Part shown: positions 37,257 to 45,055 of the stretch, piece by piece | Numbering within the stretch: position 1 is the first letter of the stretch | Layout: every line of letters begins with the position of its first letter | DNA from: Microbulbifer sp. MKSA007 | GTDB taxonomy: Bacteria > Pseudomonadota > Gammaproteobacteria > Pseudomonadales > Cellvibrionaceae | Assembly (NCBI GenBank): GCA_032615215.1 | Contig: CP128433.1 | Coordinates: 558,001-622,000 of the forward strand | DNA length: 64,000 bases | Direction: 5' to 3' | Position numbers and translations under genes: made by a program | Notes under the pieces: model-generated | Told to the model about the DNA's origin: nothing | Databases searched by the model: none | What the model saw: the letters and a program-made list of their open reading frames with translations, nothing else

Positions 37257-37955
37257 TTGGCAAAAACCTATTTTATCGCCGGTACTGACACCGAGGTCGG
37301 CAAGACATATGTGAGCGCCGCACTGCTATCGGCAGCGGCGGAGGCAGGCTTGCAAACGGCGGCAGTGAAGCCTGTGGCATCTGGATGTGAGCACACGGAT
37401 GATGGCCTGCGCAATGAAGATGCCCTTTTGCTCCAGGAAGCGATGACTCTGAAGCTGCCTTACCAGCAAGTAAACCCCTTTGCCCTGGAGCCCGCTATTG
37501 CTCCGCATATAGCGGCCGCAGAGGTGGGTAAGCAGTTAAATGTTGCGCGGATGGCTGGCGTCTGTCGGGGAGTGATGTCTGCAGGGGCCGACCTGGTTTT
37601 GATCGAAGGTGCTGGTGGCTGGCGCACCCCGTTGGGCCCAAGAAGCTTTCTGTCCCAGTTGCCCCGGGAACTAAACCTACCGGTCATACTCGTGGTGGGC
37701 ATGCAACTTGGCTGTATCAACCATGCATTACTCACAGTAGAGGCAATCCGCCGTGATGGGCTTCCGTTAGTGGGTTGGGTAGCCAACTTTGTGCGTGGTG
37801 AGGGTATGGCTCGCGCAGAGGAGAATCTGCATACCCTTAAGGCTCTACTGCCGGCTCCTCTTCTAGGCTCTCTTCCATTCGATAGCGCCGCGAACTATCG
37901 CAATGCTGCCCAGTACCTGGATATCGATGGGTTAATTGCCCAAGCCGATCACTGA
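37257..37955 (+). CDS. bioD: Dethiobiotin synthetase
   Basis: ATP-dependent ring closure of DAPA and CO2. 232 residues. P-loop GTDTEVGKTYV at residues 8-18; KPVASG binds DAPA; EGAGGWRTPLG is the family signature. TTG start at 37257 with GGAGGAGG upstream. Separated from bioC by the transpeptidase gene on the other strand. Confidence 0.93.
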   Translation: MAKTYFIAGTDTEVGKTYVSAALLSAAAEAGLQTAAVKPVASGCEHTDDGLRNEDALLLQEAMTLKLPYQQVNPFALEPAIAPHIAAAEVGKQLNVARMAGVCRGVMSAGADLVLIEGAGGWRTPLGPRSFLSQLPRELNLPVILVVGMQLGCINHALLTVEAIRRDGLPLVGWVANFVRGEGMARAEENLHTLKALLPAPLLGSLPFDSAANYRNAAQYLDIDGLIAQADH

Positions 37956-38020
37956 TGGGGCGGTAGGATAAGGAGAAGGCGCAAAATGCTGTCCTTACAA
38001 GGTGATATTACTAGGCCTGA

Positions 38021-38596
38021 TTATATCTGATTTAAAAAGCTAGTTCGTAGGGCGATATCATTTTCCAGAAGTTGGGCGATATTTCGTGTGTCATCGATAC
38101 CGGAATGCAGTCGCCCACTAAATGTAAGCCCCGATAGTTTAATAGCCTTGGCTAGGTTGACGCGGTGTCCTTTATTGTCAGCGAATATTTGCTTCACATT
38201 AATGTGAGGCAGGTACTGTAAGGGGTTTGCTATTTCCTTTCTGCCTGTTTCCATGCGCAATTGCCATGCATCAAAATTTCCCCAGCTGCCCCATGCGGCT
38301 AATTCATAGTTGGAAAGCCAATCTTTGAATTTATCCAGTACCCCGGGTAACAACGAGGCCTTATCAACCTGCTCCTGAGTAATACCCGTTAATTCGGTAC
38401 AAAATAGTGTCAATTTCCTGTGATGAAAGGGTTTTACGTATAGCTGCCTTTCATCTAATTGAACAAAAGATTTTTGTGTCAAACTTCCCACTATCGCACC
38501 CAACTCTATGGTTTCGGCTTCTTCTGGAGGGAGGGGCGGCTCGTTATCACAAGTACATTCGAGATCAACCAAAAGGATACAGGTTTGATTCTTCAT
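38021..38596 (-). CDS. DEDD-family 3'-5' exonuclease (ERI1/KapD-like)
   Basis: 191 residues. Exo I motif LLVDLECTC (catalytic Asp and Glu), Exo II in WGSWGNFDAWQL, and Exo III HSGIDDTRNIAQLL with His and Asp: a complete DEDDh set. Of the KapD/ERI1-like group, which trims RNA or single-stranded DNA. Lower in GC than the bio genes and divergent from the AsnRS-like operon, so it may mark the left part of the island. Confidence 0.85.
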   Translation of the reverse strand: MKNQTCILLVDLECTCDNEPPLPPEEAETIELGAIVGSLTQKSFVQLDERQLYVKPFHHRKLTLFCTELTGITQEQVDKASLLPGVLDKFKDWLSNYELAAWGSWGNFDAWQLRMETGRKEIANPLQYLPHINVKQIFADNKGHRVNLAKAIKLSGLTFSGRLHSGIDDTRNIAQLLENDIALRTSFLNQI

Positions 38597-38780
38597 CGTT
38601 AATTGAGAAGCTTTTTGCAAGAATATTCATGACAATGTTTAATTTATAGTCTATGTAGTTATTCGGATAAAGCTGGCGTGATTTTCTCTAATTTTTCATT
38701 ATTTCCTAACTCGGTTATTGCAGTTATTGGATTTGCGTTATTGATTTATTAAAGGGGGAAACAAAACGCGCACCAAAAAT

Positions 38781-39878
38781 TTGTATCGTCCAGCAGTAAA
38801 AAGTAGATGGATATATTCTTATGGGGATATCTCTTTGATTGGGGTTGGGAAATTGACTACGAATGAGCATACAAATGGCTGGCAACCACCGATTCTTGAA
38901 GATCCCAGCAGATACTTGAAACTAGCAAATAATTCTTGGTTTAACTTGCTGGTAGATTTGCAAGACATACTTACTCGAGAGACAGCAATGTTCTGGCGAG
39001 GCCAGGGAATTGGAACCGTTCACTTACCTGTTACGACTGGTAGTATTTCGAGCCCAGTTGGGCTGGGCAGTGATTCAATTCCTGTGAGTATTCAATTAAA
39101 TGGTCAGGAAACATATCTAGCCGACTCCATGCAGTTTCAGCTTGAGTTGTGTTGTCGAATGAAGCCTCGGGGCGCTTATTATCTAATGCCGTCATTTCGT
39201 GGGGAGGACTGGGACGCTACACATCTCTGTCAGTTTATGCACAGCGAGGTAGAAATTAGTGGCGACTTGGATGAGGCTATGTCTTTGGCTGAAGGATATA
39301 TCCGTGTGCTTTGCGAAGCGATACTTAGGGAGCAAGCTGAGTCAATTACACGAGCAATCGGCAGCTTAAGTCACTTAGAGTCAGTGGCAAACGGAGATTT
39401 AACTTTTAATTCTGTTACTTTTGATGAAGCCGCCAAGCTTCTTCAGGACAAGCCGGAGTTTATCGATAAAACGGATTACGGGCGAAATCTTACTAGAGCG
39501 GGAGAGCGAGAGCTTATCAGAACTATTGGCCCCTTTGTTTGGGTTACCAAGTGGGACCATGGAATTGTTCCTTTTTATCAAGCCATGGATAAAAACGGCT
39601 ATAGCGCATTAAATAGTGATCTCTTATTTGGATGTGGCGAAGTGGTTGGTTGTGGTGAGAGACATGTTGACGATCTGGCCGTTCTCACAGCTATGAAGGT
39701 ACATGGGGTAAATCCAGAATCCTATAAGTGGTATACGAATATGAAGCGGGTTTACCCATTGAGAACGGCTGGATTTGGCATGGGTGTTGAGCGATTTTTG
39801 ATGTGGGTGCTCCAACACGATGATATTCGGGATCTCCAGATATTACCTCGTAGAAATGGATTTGAATTGTCACCATGA
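38781..39878 (+). CDS. Asparaginyl-tRNA-synthetase-like catalytic core without anticodon domain
   Basis: About 365 residues. Class II motif 2: FRGEDWDATHLCQFMHSEVEI (R140), matching the AsnRS pattern FRAEx…RHLxEFxMxExE. Motif 3: GFGMGVERFLMWVLQ … IRDLQILPR (R338). The core should bind ATP and aspartate/asparagine. No N-terminal OB anticodon domain fits in the length, so it probably does not charge tRNA-Asn normally. Archaeal relatives of this type make asparagine. Start uncertain: TTG 38781, while a good ribosome-like AAAGGGGG lies at 38751-38758. The next gene overlaps it by 4 bases, and the gene is visibly lower in GC than its surroundings. The product is inferred to be an aminoacyl-adenylate user; tRNA-editing or amino-acid synthesis are alternatives. 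Confidence 0.72.
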   Translation: MYRPAVKSRWIYSYGDISLIGVGKLTTNEHTNGWQPPILEDPSRYLKLANNSWFNLLVDLQDILTRETAMFWRGQGIGTVHLPVTTGSISSPVGLGSDSIPVSIQLNGQETYLADSMQFQLELCCRMKPRGAYYLMPSFRGEDWDATHLCQFMHSEVEISGDLDEAMSLAEGYIRVLCEAILREQAESITRAIGSLSHLESVANGDLTFNSVTFDEAAKLLQDKPEFIDKTDYGRNLTRAGERELIRTIGPFVWVTKWDHGIVPFYQAMDKNGYSALNSDLLFGCGEVVGCGERHVDDLAVLTAMKVHGVNPESYKWYTNMKRVYPLRTAGFGMGVERFLMWVLQHDDIRDLQILPRRNGFELSP

Positions 39879-40765
39879 GTTCTTTCGATAGGGACCCTTC
39901 AAGTTACAATATTTCTAATCAGGTAAGAATTAGCTCACTGGGATTAGCTGAAGATAGAGTACCTCAGCACTTACACCCCATACTTTCATTTATCAATTCA
40001 TGGGCAAATCAACAAGATGTACCAGTGACTATAACTATAGGTGGAAGCATCGCATCTGGTGAAGCCGATGCTTTTAGTGATTTGGATATCACGGCAGTCT
40101 ATGAGTCGACTAATCCACTCAATAGGGCCAGAGCTGAATTTGAGCAGATGTTCACCCGGTATTTTAATATTTGCGTGACATTCTCTGCTGTGCATGCGGG
40201 AATCCCAAATTTACTTGTTTTCTATACTCGACAAGATGACTGGATTGTAAAGTTAGATATAAGTTTTTTGTATTGTGCAGATCCTCCCTGCTGTATCCAA
40301 GAACCATTCATCGTCTTGCGTAAAGATATTCCTATCAACCAAAACACCATGCCTGATACGGAATCAATGTCAGTGCAGGATATTATTCCTCGTTATTGTG
40401 GATGGCTTTGGTATACATTTGCAAAAATTAAAAGAGGTGAGAGTCTGGCTGCTTGTGACTCTCTCGCCTTTACACGTAAACATGCCATTATCCCACTTAT
40501 TCAACAGGCTACAGGTGTTAAATTACAGGGGGATCGGCGATTAGAGCAGCGATTGCCGACCGACTGGGTAGAACAACTTCATAACACTCACCCTCGTACT
40601 TTGAAGCCTGAGGATCTTTATTTGAGTCAAGCTAGCCTTCATCAAATTTTCCTGCGAGCGGTTAATGAAATAGGAAAGTCTGATTTGTTACTAGAGGAGC
40701 AAAAATATAATCAGCTTGTTGATGTGTTACGACGGCAGGGGCTAACCATTGACTGGCCTGAATAA
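39875..40765 (+). CDS. Minimal nucleotidyltransferase (Pol-beta fold)
   Basis: 296 residues. The catalytic motif GGSIASGEADAFSDLDI (G57-S58, D69, D71) and a third acid near D128 (VKLDISF) are the standard nucleotidyltransferase set, as in aminoglycoside adenylyltransferases and MNTs. The C-terminal helical part (about 165-290) carries no domain I recognise. Would transfer a nucleotide to a small molecule or protein; the substrate is unknown. Start ATG overlaps the AsnRS-like gene's stop by 4 bases (ATGA), indicating coupled translation and a shared task. Confidence 0.72.
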   Translation: MSSFDRDPSSYNISNQVRISSLGLAEDRVPQHLHPILSFINSWANQQDVPVTITIGGSIASGEADAFSDLDITAVYESTNPLNRARAEFEQMFTRYFNICVTFSAVHAGIPNLLVFYTRQDDWIVKLDISFLYCADPPCCIQEPFIVLRKDIPINQNTMPDTESMSVQDIIPRYCGWLWYTFAKIKRGESLAACDSLAFTRKHAIIPLIQQATGVKLQGDRRLEQRLPTDWVEQLHNTHPRTLKPEDLYLSQASLHQIFLRAVNEIGKSDLLLEEQKYNQLVDVLRRQGLTIDWPE

Positions 40766-40778
40766 TGATGCAATGTCG

Positions 40779-40839
40779 GTAAACTTTGGGCGCTCTGGGC
40801 ATAAGCCCAGAGAAACAATGTTCGAAATGAAAAGTTTAC
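40779..40839 (+). promoter_or_regulatory. Nested inverted repeats in the leader of the MccF-like gene
   Basis: An outer 9-bp pair GTAAACTTT (40779-40787) / AAAGTTTAC (40831-40839) encloses a perfect 8-bp hairpin CTCTGGGC-ATAA-GCCCAGAG (40793-40812). Placed 9 bases before the ATG of the peptidase, it could be an attenuator, an mRNA-processing site or an operator. A 12-codon frame (from 40818, MFEMKSLRYQYE) lies inside and overlaps the next start. Confidence 0.5.
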
Positions 40840-40848
40840 GCTATCAAT

Positions 40849-41856
40849 ATGAATAACAGGTTTTATCCTAAGTTAATACCGGGAAAGGCGATAGCAATAT
40901 ATTCACCCTCTTCAAATGTAGCAAGTGAATATCCTGACCGATTAATTCGGAGCGTCAAAGCCTTGGAGCGAACCTTGAATACAAAGGTTGTACTGCCGGA
41001 GCAGGTGTGCTTTTCAAGAGGATTTACGGCAGGGACTGCATTGGAGCGGGCTCAGGCGTTTGAGAGTTTATTACTCGATCACTCGATTGCGGGAATCATG
41101 TGTTCAATTGGAGGATTCAACTCAGCTGAAATATTAGAACACTTGAATCGAGATATTGTTTGCCGATACCCCAAAGTGTTAATTGGCAACAGCGATGCGA
41201 CAGCCTTGATTTTAGGTATTTTTAGTTTGAGTGGATGGACTACTTATTTTGGCCCCACGCTGTTACCTCAGTTTGGCGAATACCCTCAGCCTTTTGCTTT
41301 TACGATCGAGAACCTTTTTTCTGCCATTGGTAATAATGAGACCTTGACAGAGCTAAGAGATCCTGCTGCATGGACTCGTGAATTTACTGACTGGGGTGAA
41401 AGTCCGCAACGGCGTCGTTTGATGGGAAAAGACAGTCACCGAATAGTTTATCGAGAAGGGCTGGGTGAGGGGATATTGTTTGGAGGGAATATAGAGACGC
41501 TAAATATGCTTGTGGGTACGCCATATCTTAATATCCCCTCAGATATTATTTTTTTCTGGGAGGCCCACGCTGAAGAAGCGCGACTAGAGAGGGTTCGTCG
41601 TGCCCTTACCCATTTGCGTCAATCAGGGATACTCTCTCACGTTAGAGGTATGCTTATTGGACGCTCGCCATATTGCACTGATATAGCCGGCGTCACGCTA
41701 AAAGATACGGTTCTTGAGGCTTGTGCGGATTTCGACTTTCCAATAGTGGCGAATCTAAGCTTTGGGCACACAGATCCCATGTTGACTTTACCAATCGGTG
41801 TTTTGGCTAATGTTTGTGTAATGAAAGGTAGTGAGGCCCGTATCACAATTGTCTAA
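40849..41856 (+). CDS. MccF-like serine peptidase of family S66
   Basis: 335 residues. Catalytic triad by position: S115 (LIGNSDATAL), E238 (IIFFWEAH), H307 (NLSFGHTDP), spaced like MccF (S118, E243, H311). A tryptophan-bearing loop (WTREFTDWGESP, near W182) matches the adenine-stacking loop of MccF rather than plain LD-carboxypeptidases. MccF cleaves the amide between the aminoacyl and nucleotide parts of processed microcin C. Here it sits with AsnRS-like and HIT proteins, which makes the MccF role more likely than murein LD-carboxypeptidase. Confidence 0.8.
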   Translation: MNNRFYPKLIPGKAIAIYSPSSNVASEYPDRLIRSVKALERTLNTKVVLPEQVCFSRGFTAGTALERAQAFESLLLDHSIAGIMCSIGGFNSAEILEHLNRDIVCRYPKVLIGNSDATALILGIFSLSGWTTYFGPTLLPQFGEYPQPFAFTIENLFSAIGNNETLTELRDPAAWTREFTDWGESPQRRRLMGKDSHRIVYREGLGEGILFGGNIETLNMLVGTPYLNIPSDIIFFWEAHAEEARLERVRRALTHLRQSGILSHVRGMLIGRSPYCTDIAGVTLKDTVLEACADFDFPIVANLSFGHTDPMLTLPIGVLANVCVMKGSEARITIV

Positions 41857-42313
41857 CTTACTTTTATCAAAACAGGGATGCCCATGCGGTTATTGCTTGA
41901 GTACCCCGGGGGAGAGGTCGCAATTTACTGTCTGCCAAAATGATGTTGCGACCGCACTAATACCGATACGGCCGAGAATTAGGGGGAATGTGGTGGTGGT
42001 GCCTCACGTCTATCATACGGATTTTTCCACATTCAATCAGAGTGAGTTCCGCGATCTATTTAAGTGTGTCAGGGAGTCTACTTTTGCAGTAGAAAACCTC
42101 TATGATCCTGATGGCACCAATGTCTGGTGTGATTGGGGGGAAATTACGGGGCGATCCTATCTTCACTTAGTTTGGGAGATTGTCCCCAGGAGTGACAGGA
42201 AAGCGGGTAGAAAATATCGCTATACGGATATTTTTTCGTGTCCGCAATGGAGTTCGCCGGAGAGGGCGAAGGAAGCTGCACGTCTACGCGGTGCTCTCAA
42301 TTTCTCGAAATAA
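41831..42313 (+). CDS. HIT-family protein with degenerate His triad
   Basis: 160 residues. HIT fold: N-terminal CPCGYC (C17, C19, C22), PRIRGNVVVVPHVYHTDF, and the triad region SYLHLVWEIVPR. Where HxHxH is expected the residues are H112, V114, E116, so the nucleophilic histidine is lost. Begins at GTG 41831, overlapping the peptidase by 26 bases; TTG 41849 is another candidate. Probably a regulatory or binding partner of the next HIT protein, with which it aligns along its length. Confidence 0.7.
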   Translation: MRPVSQLSNLLLSKQGCPCGYCLSTPGERSQFTVCQNDVATALIPIRPRIRGNVVVVPHVYHTDFSTFNQSEFRDLFKCVRESTFAVENLYDPDGTNVWCDWGEITGRSYLHLVWEIVPRSDRKAGRKYRYTDIFSCPQWSSPERAKEAARLRGALNFSK

Positions 42314-42353
42314 CCCCTATTATAAAACGATCATAACTTGTATTGAGTTTGCT

Positions 42354-42797
42354 GTGCCTTATACGTTTCGAGTTCGAAGGCCGTGCCCGCTATGTACACT
42401 GATGCATTCGAATGTTCCGCTGGTAAAGGAGATGAAGCACGCTTGCCTGGCGGTAAATCCGAGGCAGCGCAGTAAAGGCGCATTGTTAGTAATCCCTTCT
42501 TGGCACACGAATCATTTTACCGCTTGTGACTCGGCAGTTTTATCAGATGTCAGCAATTTGATCCTAACGGGTGTTGATATTCTGCGAGAGGCATTTCAGC
42601 CAGATGGTATTCATACATTCTGCAATTCTGGAGTGTCCGCAGGCCAGTCTGAAGATCACATGCATGTGCAAATCATCCCGCGATATGCAGATGAGCCCTA
42701 TTCATTTGTACCCAGTGATGAGATTCCACTATTAGCTGAGGATAAGTTAGCCGAACTCGTCAGCGTTCTACTGCGAAGGAGCGCCAATGTAGACTAG
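42354..42797 (+). CDS. HIT-family phosphoramidase/nucleotide hydrolase (HxHxQ)
   Basis: About 147 residues from GTG 42354; the exact start is uncertain, with an open frame from 42180. Contains CPLC (C11-C14), RSKGALLVIPSWHTNHF, and SAGQSEDHMHVQIIPR with H102-H104-Q106, the HxHxQ form also found in galactose-1-P uridylyltransferases, where the second histidine is nucleophilic. HIT enzymes cut phosphoramide or phosphoanhydride bonds to AMP, and some protect against microcin C. Tandem with a catalytically dead paralogue, last gene of the island. Confidence 0.75.
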   Translation: MPYTFRVRRPCPLCTLMHSNVPLVKEMKHACLAVNPRQRSKGALLVIPSWHTNHFTACDSAVLSDVSNLILTGVDILREAFQPDGIHTFCNSGVSAGQSEDHMHVQIIPRYADEPYSFVPSDEIPLLAEDKLAELVSVLLRRSANVD

Positions 42798-42911
42798 CAG
42801 CAGTTTTTTCAGCCGGCTCTAGTGAGCGGTACAGCATCCATTCAACAGATTGTTCCCACTCTTTAGAACTGAGTGCTTGTCAGGTTCCTCAAAGCCCGAG
42901 ACTGTTGACAT

Positions 42912-42929
42912 TAGGGCGCTTCGGCCCTA
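42912..42929 (+). terminator. Short hairpin after the HIT genes
   Basis: TAGGGC-GCTTCG-GCCCTA: a 6-bp stem, no T-tract. It may end the island transcript. Confidence 0.35.
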
Positions 42930-42931
42930 GA

Positions 42932-42949
42932 TTCAAACGAGCGTTTGAA
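42932..42949. promoter_or_regulatory. TetR/PsrA-type palindrome before the acyl-CoA dehydrogenase
   Basis: TTCAAACGAGCGTTTGAA is a perfect 8-bp inverted repeat with a 2-base centre; its core CAAAC-N4-GTTTG fits the PsrA-type fatty-acid-responsive consensus. It lies 23 bases before the start of the gene. Confidence 0.6.
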
Positions 42950-42972
42950 ACACTTGAATGAGGACCGGGAGC

Positions 42973-44754
42973 ATGGCCGACTATAAGGCGCCACTAAGGG
43001 AGATGAACTTCCTACTTCACGAGGTATTTGCTGCGGAAAAACTCTGGGCGGAATTGCCCGGGTTGGCTGGAGCGGTAGATCGTGAGACCGCAGATGCGAT
43101 TCTCGAAGAGATGGCCAAGCTGGCTGCCAACACCCTGGATCCGATCAATCGCACTGGCGACGAAGAGGGCTGCCAGTGGAATGACGGTGTGGTGACCACG
43201 CCGAAAGGCTTTAAAGAAGCCTATGCCACCTTCTGTGAAGGCGGCTGGGGTGGACTGCTGGGCAACCCGGAATACGGCGGCATGGGTATGCCGAAAATGC
43301 TGGGCGCTCAGGTTGAGGAGATGATCAATGCTTCAAATATCTCTTTTGCACTCTACCCGGTTCTGACTAACGGCGCCTGCCTGGCAATTGATGCCCACGC
43401 CAGTGATGCGCTGAAAGAAAAATACCTGCCCAAGATGTATGAGGGAACCTGGGCTGGTGCCATGGGCCTTACCGAGCCTCACGCCGGTACAGACCTGGGT
43501 ATTATCCGCACCAAGGCCGAGCCCCGTGGCGATGGCAGCTTTAGCATTAGCGGCAGCAAGATCTTTATCACCGGCGGTGATCAGGATCTGTCCGAAAACA
43601 TAATTCACCTGGTATTGGCAAAATTGCCAGACGCACCCAAGGGACCGAGAGGCATCTCGCTGTTCCTGGTGCCCAAATACAAGGTGAACGAAGACAACAG
43701 CATCGGCGAGCACAATGATGTGAACTGTGGCTCGATCGAGCACAAAATGGGTATCAAGGCCTCCGCTACCTGTGCGATGAACTTCGACGGCGCCCAAGGC
43801 TGGCTGGTCGGCGAGGAGAACAAAGGACTCGCGGCCATGTTTACCATGATGAACTACGAGCGTCTGGGTGTCGGTATCCAGGGCCTCGGCGCTTCAGATC
43901 GCTCCTATCAGAATGCTGTTGAATACGCTCGCGACCGTATCCAAAGCCGCTCTCCAGCGGGCGCCAAGCAGCCGGAGAAAGCCGCAGACCCCATCATTGT
44001 GCACCCGGATGTGCGCCGTATGCTGCTTACCCAAAAAGCTTTGGTGAATGGTGGCCGCGCCCTGTCCACTTACGTGGCCAAGTGGTTGGATATTTCCAAG
44101 TTCGGCGAGGGTGAAGAGAAAAGGAACGCGGAGAATATGGTTGCCTTGCTGACCCCGGTAGCCAAAGCCTTTACTACCGATATGGGATTGGATTGCACGA
44201 TCCTCGGTCAGCAGGTCTTCGGTGGCCACGGTTATATCCGCGAATGGGGCCAGGAACAGTTGGTACGCGATGTGCGTATTACCCAGATCTATGAAGGAAC
44301 CAATGGTATCCAGGCTCTGGATCTGGTGGGCCGTAAGACTGTAGCCACTGGCGGTGCTCTATTCGAATTGTTTGCTGCAGATGTACAGGGCTTTATCGAT
44401 GCCCAGATTGATCGAGAGGAAATGGCAGAGTTTATCCAGCCGCTCATCGCTGAGATGCAACGCCTGCGTGAAGCAACTGAGAATATGGTTGCCGCCACTC
44501 AGCAAGACCCCCACGCACCGGGTGCTGCCTCTGTAGAGTACCTGCACCTGTTCGGCTACGTCGCTTACGCCTTTATGTGGGCGAAAATTGTGTCTGCGGC
44601 GCTGCCGAAAGCGGAAGCGGATAGCTTCTACAGCGGCCAGATAAAGACAGCGCGCTTCTACTTTGCTCGCCTGTTGCCACGTACCCAGGCATTGGCCGGC
44701 AGTGTCAATGCAGGCAGCGCTAGCTTGATGGACTTGGAGGAAGAGCTGTTCTAA
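42973..44754 (+). CDS. Acyl-CoA dehydrogenase of the long (DmdC-like) type
   Basis: 593 residues, longer than ordinary acyl-CoA dehydrogenases because of a C-terminal domain. AMGLTEPHAGTDLG is the flavin/CoA motif, KIFITGGDQD follows, and YEGTNGIQALDLVGRKT is typical of the DmdC/AidB-related group. Catalytic base likely in the MNYERLGVGIQG region. It oxidises a CoA thioester; methylmercaptopropionyl-CoA or medium/long chains are possible. Start ATG 42973 has a GGGAG ribosome site. A PsrA-type palindrome upstream suggests fatty-acid control. Confidence 0.85.
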   Translation: MADYKAPLREMNFLLHEVFAAEKLWAELPGLAGAVDRETADAILEEMAKLAANTLDPINRTGDEEGCQWNDGVVTTPKGFKEAYATFCEGGWGGLLGNPEYGGMGMPKMLGAQVEEMINASNISFALYPVLTNGACLAIDAHASDALKEKYLPKMYEGTWAGAMGLTEPHAGTDLGIIRTKAEPRGDGSFSISGSKIFITGGDQDLSENIIHLVLAKLPDAPKGPRGISLFLVPKYKVNEDNSIGEHNDVNCGSIEHKMGIKASATCAMNFDGAQGWLVGEENKGLAAMFTMMNYERLGVGIQGLGASDRSYQNAVEYARDRIQSRSPAGAKQPEKAADPIIVHPDVRRMLLTQKALVNGGRALSTYVAKWLDISKFGEGEEKRNAENMVALLTPVAKAFTTDMGLDCTILGQQVFGGHGYIREWGQEQLVRDVRITQIYEGTNGIQALDLVGRKTVATGGALFELFAADVQGFIDAQIDREEMAEFIQPLIAEMQRLREATENMVAATQQDPHAPGAASVEYLHLFGYVAYAFMWAKIVSAALPKAEADSFYSGQIKTARFYFARLLPRTQALAGSVNAGSASLMDLEEELF

Positions 44755-44774
44755 CAGCCCCCAAAGAAAGTGTT

Positions 44775-44802
44775 AAAAAGCCCCGCATCGCGGGGCTTTT
44801 TT
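44775..44802 (+). terminator. Rho-independent terminator after the acyl-CoA dehydrogenase
   Basis: AAAAAGCCCCGC-ATC-GCGGGGCTTTTTT: a long perfect stem, 3-base loop and T6 tract, 20 bases past the stop. Confidence 0.93.
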
Positions 44803-44863
44803 GTGGAGCTGTAGAAAGCTTTCTCCTAAACTCAGGGCACAAAAATAACGAGCGAAAGTGCCC

Positions 44864-45055
44864 ATGTTAGATCCCTCCGAAAAGAAACTCTCCGATGAAG
44901 ACCAAGCCAAGGTCGATAAATACCTGCAGTCCGGCATCAACAGTGTCGAACGCAAGCCTTTCCGTCCCTGGGTATTGTTACTAGGCTTGTTAGCGTTATT
45001 GACGCTGCTATCGTTGCTGAGCCTGTATATCGCCCAGACAAAAGGTATCGTTTAG
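44864..45055 (+). CDS. DUF3094 family small membrane protein
   Basis: 63 residues. Polar N-terminal half with DQAKVDKYLQSGINSVERKPFRPW, then one transmembrane helix (WVLLLGLLALLTLLSLLSLYI). This is the DUF3094 signature known from Pseudomonas. Function unknown. Start ATG 44864 preferred over GTG 44858. Convergent with the EVE gene; stops overlap by 4 bases. Confidence 0.8.
   Translation: MLDPSEKKLSDEDQAKVDKYLQSGINSVERKPFRPWVLLLGLLALLTLLSLLSLYIAQTKGIV

Noticed and set aside
40765..40782. ATG-ATG-CAA-TGT-CGG-TAA as a microcin-C-like precursor
   Set aside because: Only five codons, no ribosome site, and no MccB-like partner in the operon.
42180..42353. Longer start for the second HIT gene
   Set aside because: Would overlap the first HIT gene by 134 bases and adds basic residues without HIT similarity.
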